A model generated the notes under the pieces. It did no database searches. It was given only the letters and a program-made list of their open reading frames with translations, and had not been told where the DNA came from. 5,283 bases of DNA. Origin: an uncultured Oxalobacteraceae bacterium (lineage in GTDB: Bacteria; Pseudomonadota; Gammaproteobacteria; Burkholderiales; Burkholderiaceae). Position 1 is the stretch's first letter, and every line of letters begins with the position of its first letter. This document shows, piece after piece, positions 1-4,361 of this stretch. The DNA lies in NCBI GenBank assembly GCA_946478765.1, contig CAMLDH010000285.1, forward strand, positions 1 to 5,283. Direction: 5' to 3'. The translations under genes and the position numbers were made by a program.

Positions 1-26
1 TCGCGGAGGGACTTTCACCCACAGGA

Positions 27-47
27 GTGCGCCCATGCTGGGCGCAC
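27..47. repeat. Perfect 8-bp stem-loop beside the purU terminator
   Basis: GTGCGCCC (27-34) and GGGCGCAC (40-47) form a perfect 8-bp stem with a 5-base loop. There is no T-run on either side: an A-rich run follows on the plus strand and mixed sequence follows on the minus strand. Alone it is therefore not an intrinsic terminator. Its left arm is repeated exactly at 72-79 inside the neighbouring hairpin, so the two structures can exchange arms. It may serve as a back-up stem for transcripts leaving purU, or belong to the 3' end of whatever lies left of the window. Bases 1-26 are open in all three plus frames and are too short to assign. Confidence 0.6.
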
Positions 48-50
48 AAG

Positions 51-87
51 AAAAAGGGGCGCTCCTCATCGGTGCGCCCCTTTTTTT
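51..87. terminator. Bidirectional rho-independent terminator after purU
   Basis: GGGGCGC (56-62) pairs with GCGCCCC (74-80). Two further C-G pairs inside (64-65 with 71-72) follow a T-T mismatch. The stem is flanked by five A's (51-55) and seven T's (81-87), so it can terminate in both directions. On the minus strand it lies about 30 bases past the purU stop codon, the expected place for that gene's terminator. On the plus strand the longer T-run would stop any transcript entering from the left. Confidence 0.88.
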
Positions 88-117
88 CAATTGCTCAGTC
101 AATGCGCGACAGAATTT

Positions 118-990
118 TTACTTGAACACCACCGTCTTGTGTCCGTTCAACAGGATGCGATGTTCGACAAACCATTTGACCGCGCGCGCCAAGACCACGC
201 ACTCCACATCGCGCCCAATCGCCGTCAGCGTATCCGGATCCATCGCATGATCGACGCGCTCCACGTCCTGCTCGATAATCGGCCCTTCATCCAGGTCGCC
301 GGTGACAAAATGCGCAGTCGCCCCTATCAGTTTCACGCCGCGGTCATGCGCCTGGTAATACGGTTTCGCGCCTTTGAAACTCGGCAGGAAAGAATGGTGG
401 ATATTGATTGCGCGGCCTCTCAAGGTGTTGCACATCTCGGGCGACAGAATCTGCATGTAACGCGCCAGCACCATCAGATCGATATCGTTTGTTTTCACAA
501 TCTCCAGCACGCGCTCTTCCTGCGCGCGCTTGGCTTCAGGTGAAGCGCCGATCGCCAATGGCAAATGATGGAACGGGATGTTATAGCTTGCCGCAAGTTG
601 GTAAAAATCGGTGTGATTGGAAACGATCGCCGGAATTTCGACCGGCAGCAGACCACTCTTGTAACGGAACAGCAGATCGTTCAGACAGTGGCCGATCTTC
701 GACACCATCAGCATCATGCGCGGCTTCTTGCGCGCATCGTTGAGTTGCCAGTTCATCTGCATGCTTGCACCAAGTGCCGCAAAATCGGCACGCAGTTTAG
801 CGTCGGCAATCGATGCGTCCTCTGCAGAAAAATGAACGCGCATGAAAAACAATTGCGACTGCGCATCGCCAAACTGGGCCGAATCAATAATGTTGCAGCC
901 GTGTTCCGCCAAAAAACCCGACACGCGGTGCACGATGCCGCGCTGGTCGAGGCATGACAAGGTAAGGATGTATTCGGGATGCATCATCAT
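118..990 (-). CDS. purU: Formyltetrahydrofolate deformylase (PurU)
   Basis: Hydrolyses 10-formyltetrahydrofolate to formate and tetrahydrofolate in the cytoplasm, balancing one-carbon pools and supplying formate for PurT-dependent purine synthesis. The product is 290 residues (family about 280). In numbering from the third Met, an ACT domain fills about residues 4-85 (YILTLSCLDQRGIVHRVSGF region), where glycine and methionine effects are known for E. coli PurU. The formyltransferase fold runs from about residue 88 to the end. The catalytic Asn-His-Asp triad is present as N194 and H196 in INIHHSFLP and D232 in GDLDEGPII. The start is a run of three ATG codons (990, 987, 984) just before HPEYILTLSC, where family members begin. 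None has a clear Shine-Dalgarno sequence, so the exact codon is uncertain by two. The frame stays open 58 codons further upstream, but that part shows no family similarity. It is transcribed alone toward the terminator at 51-87. Confidence 0.95.
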   Translation of the reverse strand: MMMHPEYILTLSCLDQRGIVHRVSGFLAEHGCNIIDSAQFGDAQSQLFFMRVHFSAEDASIADAKLRADFAALGASMQMNWQLNDARKKPRMMLMVSKIGHCLNDLLFRYKSGLLPVEIPAIVSNHTDFYQLAASYNIPFHHLPLAIGASPEAKRAQEERVLEIVKTNDIDLMVLARYMQILSPEMCNTLRGRAINIHHSFLPSFKGAKPYYQAHDRGVKLIGATAHFVTGDLDEGPIIEQDVERVDHAMDPDTLTAIGRDVECVVLARAVKWFVEHRILLNGHKTVVFK

Positions 991-1153
991 AATTGTTGTG
1001 AAAGCGGGACGATTGTGCGGCTGAGCTGAAAGCCAACGTCCGGTATTGTCGCACGCCTTGGCGATGCAACACAAAAAGCCGGGCAATGACCGGTCGGCGT
1101 TTGCATGAGAGACAGCGACGACAAACTCGGACCGTATTTCCACGGCTGACCTG

Positions 1154-1174
1154 TCAATCGTCAATCGTCAATCG
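1154..1174. repeat. Three tandem copies of heptamer TCAATCG
   Basis: TCAATCG is repeated exactly three times without spacer. Read on the minus strand, this gives three TTGAC cores seven bases apart, the last being TTGACA, a consensus -35 hexamer. It lies about 165 bases upstream of the purU start. It could be simple slippage expansion or part of a promoter or operator; the sequence does not decide. Confidence 0.6.
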
Positions 1175-1229
1175 TATTGTCGATGTCGAAGCGCGGCATT
1201 GCGCCGCATGAGACCCATCCATTCAAAGC

Positions 1230-1264
1230 ATATCGCCAGCACTCGTCTCCGATGCTGGCGATAT
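1230..1264. repeat. Perfect 12-bp inverted repeat downstream of bactofilin
   Basis: ATATCGCCAGCA (1230-1241) pairs perfectly with TGCTGGCGATAT (1253-1264). The 11-base loop can form three more pairs (1243-1245 with 1250-1252) after a bulge. It lies 28 bases past the bactofilin stop on the minus strand and is the natural candidate for that gene's 3' end. The sequence leaving the stem on the minus strand is GCTTTG rather than a T-run, so intrinsic termination would be weak. It may instead be an mRNA-stabilising stem or a dispersed palindromic element. Confidence 0.6.
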
Positions 1265-1291
1265 CTTCACAAGAGATTGATGCCGAATTCT

Positions 1292-1858
1292 TTACTGCGC
1301 GGTTTTCGCGACCGTCAATCCTCGCGGACTGGCATTGCTGGTGGTGCCGACCTGGATGTCGCCGGCCAGTTGGCCACCTTCTTCGATCACCACTTTACCG
1401 TAACGCACTTTGCCGGAGACTTTGCCGGTGGAATAAATTACCAGCTTCTGGCGCACCGTCAAATCGCCATCGAATTCGCCATGGATTTCCGCGATATCGA
1501 TCTCGGCGGAACCTTTGAATGCGCCGCGTTCCGAAATTTGGATCACGCGCGAATCTATTGTCGCTTCGACGCGGCCTTCGACCACCAACGTGTCGCAATC
1601 GGTGATTTCGACGCCTTTGAGTTTGATGTTCGGACCGACGATCAGTTTGCTGCCAATTTCGTTTGTGCTGGACATGGCGGGAGAAGAAGATGGGGTGTGG
1701 TTATTAAACGGGTTGGAACTGTTAGAACCGCCGGTCGTCGGCGGAGTTGGTCTTGCCATGCTCGATGTGCCAGTCGGCCCGAGCGCGCTGGTGCTGCTGA
1801 GAGGTGAGCTTGGCGTAGGGGTTTCTCGCTTGCCAAAAAGCGTTTCGGATCGAAGCAT
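1292..1858 (-). CDS. Bactofilin family polymer-forming cytoskeletal protein
   Basis: Bactofilins self-assemble without nucleotide into filaments or membrane-bound scaffolds that place cell-wall, stalk or polarity proteins. The product is 188 residues. Residues 1-66 form a low-complexity head rich in Ser, Thr, Pro and Asn. The bactofilin (DUF583) core spans about 68-169, with short beta-strand repeats punctuated by glycines, as in GRVEATIDS, GAFKGSAEID, GEFDGDL, GKVSGKV and GGQLAGDI, consistent with a right-handed beta-helix. Residues 170-188 form a short tail. No signal peptide or membrane helix is visible. The extreme N-terminus (MLRSETLFGK) loosely resembles the short hydrophobic and basic membrane-binding motif described for other bactofilins; this is inference. 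The start is supported by AGGAG (complement of 1864-1868) five bases upstream of the ATG. The gene appears monocistronic, with no M23 peptidase neighbour such as often accompanies bactofilins. Confidence 0.92.
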   Translation of the reverse strand: MLRSETLFGKRETPTPSSPLSSTSALGPTGTSSMARPTPPTTGGSNSSNPFNNHTPSSSPAMSSTNEIGSKLIVGPNIKLKGVEITDCDTLVVEGRVEATIDSRVIQISERGAFKGSAEIDIAEIHGEFDGDLTVRQKLVIYSTGKVSGKVRYGKVVIEEGGQLAGDIQVGTTSNASPRGLTVAKTAQ

Positions 1859-2070
1859 GTGATCTCCTGGAAATTGTTACATGAAGCTGTTACGTTATTA
1901 GTGCGTTGAAATAAGCAAACTCTCAACATCCAATGAGCGCCCTGCCATCTCGAAGCAATGCATTTTTATACTGCGATTTCGCTATGAAAAAGATCAGCGG
2001 ACACCCGATGAGCCGCGTTGCCTTGCGGACTCCCACGTTGGTCCTCGACAAGTTCAGAAAGTTCCGAAAA

Positions 2071-2079
2071 TGTTACAAT
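2071..2079 (+). promoter_or_regulatory. Extended -10 promoter element for the oxidoreductase
   Basis: TGTTACAAT matches the extended -10 form TGnTATAAT with one mismatch. A poor -35 candidate, TTCAGA (2053-2058), lies 15 bases upstream; extended -10 promoters tolerate this. Transcription would start near 2086, giving a leader of about 62 bases that includes the hairpin at 2120-2145. A second -10-like TATAGT at 2111-2116 has no -35 partner. Confidence 0.5.
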
Positions 2080-2119
2080 TCAGCAAAAAGTACGGTCGTT
2101 CAAATTACGATATAGTCGG

Positions 2120-2145
2120 GGGCTCAATAATTCTTACTGGAGCCC
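2120..2145 (+). promoter_or_regulatory. Leader hairpin covering the oxidoreductase RBS
   Basis: GGGCTC (2120-2125) is perfectly complementary to GAGCCC (2140-2145), with a 14-base AU-rich loop between. The right arm contains three bases of the Shine-Dalgarno GGAG (2139-2142), which sits five bases before the ATG at 2148. Folding would hide the ribosome binding site. Six GC-rich pairs are enough for a modest effect; regulation is inferred, not shown. Confidence 0.45.
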
Positions 2146-2147
2146 AG

Positions 2148-3179
2148 ATGACCACTACTCTCGTCAATCAGCAAGTTCGCCTGGCCGCACGCCCGACAGG
2201 CATGGTGCAACCAACCGACTGGCGCTTCACTTCGGAACCGGTGCGCGATATTGCCGACGGCGAAATCGTGATCAAGACCTTGTATCTGTCGCTTGACCCG
2301 GCGATGCGCGGCTGGATGAATGACGCGAAATCCTATATCCGTCCGGTAGCCATCGGCGAAGTCATGCGTGCCGGCGGCATCGGCAAAGTGGTGGCATCCA
2401 GATCCCCCCAATTCGCCGTGGGCGACGTGCTTTCCGGCCGCATCGGTGTGCAGGAATACTGGATTGGCGCCGCAGATGACAAGACGGCAGGATTTTACAA
2501 AGTCGATCCGAAAGCAGCGCCGCTGCCGAAATATCTGAATGCACTCGGCATGCCTGGCATGACCGCGTATTTCGGCCTGCTCGAAGTCGGTCAGCCGAAA
2601 GCCGGAGAAACCGTAGTCGTGTCCGGCGCCGCCGGTGCGGTCGGCCAGAGCGTCGGGCAAATCGCCAAACAAAAAGGATGCCGCGTGGTCGGCATCGCCG
2701 GCGGCCAGGACAAGTGCAATTTCGTGGTCAACGAATTGGGCTTCGATGCGTGTATCGATTACAAGAACGGATCGGTCAAAGAAGGATTGAAAGCCAATTG
2801 CCCGAAAGGCGTCGATGTCTATTTCGACAACGTCGGCGGCGAAATCCTCGATGACGTGCTGACCCACATCAACATGAAGGCGCGCATCATCATTTGCGGC
2901 GCGATCTCGCAATACAACAATACAACCCCGGTCAAAGGCCCTGCCAATTATCTGTCGCTCCTGGTCAATCGCGCGCGCATGGAAGGTATCATCGTGTTCG
3001 ATTATGCCGACCGCTACCATCTGGGCGTCGCGGAAATGGGCAAGTGGATGAAGGAAGGCGCGTTCAAAACCCGTGAAGATATCGTGCAGGGCCTGGAAAA
3101 ATTTCCGGAGGCGTTGCAGATGCTGTTTGAAGGCAAAAACTTCGGCAAGCTGGTGCTGCAGGTTTCCAAGGACGATTGA
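2148..3179 (+). CDS. NADP-dependent oxidoreductase, CurA/PTGR-like MDR family
   Basis: A zinc-independent medium-chain dehydrogenase/reductase of the leukotriene B4 12-hydroxydehydrogenase-like group, which includes E. coli CurA (YncB) and mammalian PTGR1. These cytosolic enzymes reduce carbon-carbon double bonds of alpha,beta-unsaturated ketones and aldehydes using NADPH. At 343 residues the length matches CurA (about 345). The N-terminal catalytic domain carries the family signature LYLSLDPAMRGWM (45-57), and MPGMTAYFGLLE (135-146) marks the entry to the Rossmann domain. The glycine-rich nucleotide loop is AAGAVGQSVG (161-170), followed by GIAGGQDK (182-189), where K189 is placed to contact the NADP 2'-phosphate. 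FDNVGG follows further on. No structural zinc cysteine cluster is seen. The ATG at 2148 is chosen for its GGAG at 2139-2142 and for family length; an in-frame ATG at 2070 would add 26 unrelated residues. It appears monocistronic. The physiological substrate cannot be told; detoxification of reactive enones is plausible. Confidence 0.93.
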   Translation: MTTTLVNQQVRLAARPTGMVQPTDWRFTSEPVRDIADGEIVIKTLYLSLDPAMRGWMNDAKSYIRPVAIGEVMRAGGIGKVVASRSPQFAVGDVLSGRIGVQEYWIGAADDKTAGFYKVDPKAAPLPKYLNALGMPGMTAYFGLLEVGQPKAGETVVVSGAAGAVGQSVGQIAKQKGCRVVGIAGGQDKCNFVVNELGFDACIDYKNGSVKEGLKANCPKGVDVYFDNVGGEILDDVLTHINMKARIIICGAISQYNNTTPVKGPANYLSLLVNRARMEGIIVFDYADRYHLGVAEMGKWMKEGAFKTREDIVQGLEKFPEALQMLFEGKNFGKLVLQVSKDD

Positions 3180-3198
3180 TTTTTAATTCAGGTTTTTA

Positions 3199-3228
3199 GC
3201 GGGCGCAGCTTGCATAAGTTGCGTTCGC
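3199..3228 (+). repeat. 13-bp stem-loop after the oxidoreductase gene
   Basis: Bases 3199-3211 pair with 3216-3228 over 13 continuous pairs (three G-U in the RNA) around a GCAT loop. It starts 19 bases after the stop codon of the reductase gene. No T-run follows (ACGCCATCCC), so it is not a classical intrinsic terminator. It may protect the 3' end or be an atypical terminator. Confidence 0.5.
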
Positions 3229-3437
3229 ACGCCATCCCGCATCAGTGATTTGTCCGCGCTTTTTCTCCCGCCATAACTGCCTCTTCGCATCAAGCTTTTC
3301 CTCAAGCTGCCACCACCTCTTCAGTACAAGCGACATCCGGTATCAGAAAGCCGTCGGCGAAGTACCTGCCTGCTTAAATCTGCACAACACCCCCAGTATC
3401 ATTTGCCATCTTTCCTCATGCTCTGAGCAGCCTCAAG

Positions 3438-3477
3438 CAGGAATTTCCGGAACCTTCTATAATTTCACTAATTCCTG
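3438..3477. promoter_or_regulatory. Inverted repeat around the cyd-operon promoter, candidate operator
   Basis: CAGGAATT (3438-3445) and AATTCCTG (3470-3477) form a perfect 8-bp inverted repeat with 24 bases between, enclosing the -10 box at 3458-3463. An 8-bp palindrome TTCCGGAA (3445-3452) lies inside. AATTYC-like words recur at 3442, 3461, 3470, 3480 (AATTCA) and 3488. MarR/GbsR-type dimers commonly bind such AT-rich palindromes over their own promoters, so this is a plausible autoregulatory operator. The assignment is inference from position and symmetry. Confidence 0.4.
3458..3463 (+). promoter_or_regulatory. Consensus -10 box of the regulator-cydP-cydA operon
   Basis: A perfect TATAAT. 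Transcription would start near 3470, giving a leader of about 29 bases before the ATG at 3499. No recognisable -35 hexamer sits 16-18 bases upstream, which suggests that an activator or another factor helps, or that the promoter is weak. The leader has no clear Shine-Dalgarno sequence. Confidence 0.5.
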
Positions 3478-3498
3478 AAAATTCAAAAATTCCCGCAC

Positions 3499-4107
3499 AT
3501 GGACAATCTCAGCCCGCTGGCGCAACGCTTTATCCTGCATTTCGGCGAAATGGGCAGCCGTTGGGGCATCAACCGCACCGTCGGCCAGATTTATGCGCTG
3601 CTGTATATACAGGGCAAGCCGCTCAACGCTGACGAGATCGCCGAGCATTTGCGCTTTTCACGTTCGAACGTCAGCATGGGCTTGAAGGAGTTGCAGTCGT
3701 GGCGCCTGGTCAGGCTGATGCATCAGGCGGGCGACCGGCGCGAATATTTCGAGCCGCCCAAGGACATCTGGGACATTTTCAAGGCCTTGCTGGAAGAGCG
3801 CCGCCGCCGCGAAATCGAGCCGACGCTGTCGATGCTGCGCGACGCCTTGCTCGAAAACCCGACCACCGACGACGACCGGCAAGCGCAACAACGCATGCGG
3901 GAAATGTACGATTTGATCGAGCTGTCGAGTTCCTGGTTCGATGAAGTGCAGCGCCTATCGCCGGAGACCCTGGTGTCATTGATGAAGATGGGATCGAAGG
4001 TGAAAAAGCTGCTCGATATCCGCGACAAATTCCGCCCCTCGAATACCTCTGGCACCCCTACAGCTGCCGGCAATGACATGTCCGGCGATACCTCCATCAA
4101 GGATTGA
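3499..4107 (+). CDS. GbsR/MarR-family winged-helix transcriptional regulator
   Basis: A predicted cytoplasmic DNA-binding regulator of 202 residues, in the GbsR branch of the MarR superfamily. The N-terminal helix (LAQRFILHFGEMGSRWGI) and the winged helix-turn-helix (about 28-90) are clear. NADEIAEHLRF (43-53) is the positioning helix, SRSNVSMGLKELQSW (54-68) the recognition helix, and the wing runs about 71-86 with GDRREYFE. The C-terminal half is helical and charged, probably for dimerisation, ending in a disordered Ser/Thr/Gly tail. There are no cysteines, so direct redox sensing by thiols or an Fe-S cluster is unlikely. The ATG at 3499 is fixed by an in-frame TAA at 3469 and the absence of another standard start codon between them, although there is no obvious RBS. 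cydP starts two bases after the stop, so it very likely regulates this cytochrome bd operon. Its ligand and sign of control are unknown. Confidence 0.88.
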   Translation: MDNLSPLAQRFILHFGEMGSRWGINRTVGQIYALLYIQGKPLNADEIAEHLRFSRSNVSMGLKELQSWRLVRLMHQAGDRREYFEPPKDIWDIFKALLEERRRREIEPTLSMLRDALLENPTTDDDRQAQQRMREMYDLIELSSSWFDEVQRLSPETLVSLMKMGSKVKKLLDIRDKFRPSNTSGTPTAAGNDMSGDTSIKD

Positions 4108-4109
4108 AG

Positions 4110-4361
4110 ATGCGGCCCCCATCCTGGCGCTTGCTGCGCCTGACGCGTTCGCCGCTGGCCGTTGAAATCACGCTGGCATTGCTGCTGAAGGTCGTGATTC
4201 TGGCGCTGATCTGGAAAGCGTTTTTCGCCGCGCCGCAGACCAAAAAGATGGTGCTGCCCACGCCGCAGGTTGAACAACACATGCTCGCGCCGGTGCCAAC
4301 GCCGCCAGTCACCACCATGTCCAATCCATCCCTCGAGGCAGCTCATGATTCCCGTCGATGA
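4110..4361 (+). CDS. cydP: CydP-type small subunit of cytochrome bd oxidase
   Basis: An 83-residue single-span membrane protein matching, by position and pattern, the small CydP protein encoded just before cydA in beta- and gammaproteobacteria. The N-terminus has four arginines (R2, R7, R10, R13), then [18 protein letters not shown] leading into one hydrophobic segment of about 16-41. The positive-inside rule puts the N-terminus in the cytoplasm. E19 and K27 lie within the span. The tail (42-83) is Pro-rich (P50, P52, P61, P63, P65, P66) and would face the periplasm. Such small subunits are thought to pack against CydA or CydB and help assembly or stability; the role of this one is inferred. 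The ATG at 4110 has AAGGA (4099-4103) six bases upstream, overlapping the end of the regulator gene. The last 17 bases overlap cydA, indicating translational coupling. Confidence 0.8.
   Translation: MRPPSWRLLRLTRSPLAVEITLALLLKVVILALIWKAFFAAPQTKKMVLPTPQVEQHMLAPVPTPPVTTMSNPSLEAAHDSRR
4335..4338 (+). promoter_or_regulatory. RBS of cydA, inside cydP
   Basis: GAGG lies six bases before the cydA ATG at 4345 and inside the cydP coding sequence. This supports that start and implies that ribosomes translating cydP pass over the cydA initiation site. Confidence 0.6.

Larger units (their letters stand above)
991..1291. other. Intergenic region between bactofilin and purU
   Basis: About 300 bases separate the bactofilin stop from the purU start, both on the minus strand. 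The region holds the 12-bp hairpin at 1230-1264 and the heptamer repeat at 1154-1174. No convincing gene is seen; open frames here lack ribosome binding sites and recognisable families. The purU promoter should lie here. On the minus strand the last heptamer gives a perfect TTGACA (complement of 1152-1157), but I could not find a good -10 box at the right distance. Confidence 0.5.
1859..2147. other. Divergent intergenic region, bactofilin / oxidoreductase
   Basis: This 289-base stretch between two divergent genes must carry both promoters. On the plus side an extended -10 box (2071-2079) and an RBS hairpin (2120-2145) are visible. On the minus side the bactofilin leader has a strong RBS (complement of 1864-1868), but no -35/-10 pair stands out. 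A TATAAA lies at the complement of 1966-1971 without a good -35. A 60-codon open frame at 1933-2115 has no RBS or recognisable similarity and is not called. Confidence 0.5.
3180..3498. other. Intergenic region upstream of the cyd operon
   Basis: 319 bases with no convincing gene. The left end holds a stem-loop (3199-3228) just after the reductase stop codon. The right end holds the promoter and repeat cluster of the regulator-cydP-cydA operon (3438-3493). The middle, about 3230-3430, is pyrimidine-rich on the plus strand. A 77-codon open frame at 3245-3478 is rich in Ser, His and Cys, has no RBS and resembles no family, so it is not called. I saw no FNR-type palindrome (TTGAT-N4-ATCAA). Confidence 0.5.

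Noticed and set aside
91..543. 150-codon plus-strand open frame across purU
   Set aside because: Antisense to purU, whose catalytic residues are all present on the other strand.
1199..1807. 202-codon plus-strand open frame across the bactofilin gene
   Set aside because: It is antisense to a well-supported bactofilin with a strong RBS, and its translation resembles no family.
1892..1930. Possible sigma-54 promoter for bactofilin on the minus strand
   Set aside because: A GG and a GC element are present, but the spacing between them is 13 rather than 10 bases.
1933..2115. 60-codon open frame in the divergent intergenic region
   Set aside because: No RBS or known similarity; it overlaps the extended -10 box of the reductase.
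2070..2147. Earlier ATG at 2070 as the start of the reductase
   Set aside because: It would add 26 residues not seen in the family, overlaps the -10 box and lacks an RBS; the ATG at 2148 has GGAG at good spacing.
2124..3020. 298-codon open frame on the minus strand antisense to the reductase
   Set aside because: It mirrors the codon structure of the clear plus-strand reductase gene, has no RBS and no recognisable domain.
3245..3478. 77-codon open frame in the gap before the regulator
   Set aside because: No RBS, unusual composition, no family resemblance, and it runs through the promoter of the next gene.
4104..4109. TTG at 4104 as the start of cydP
   Set aside because: It adds only two residues, sits too close to the AAGGA motif, and the ATG at 4110 has ideal spacing.
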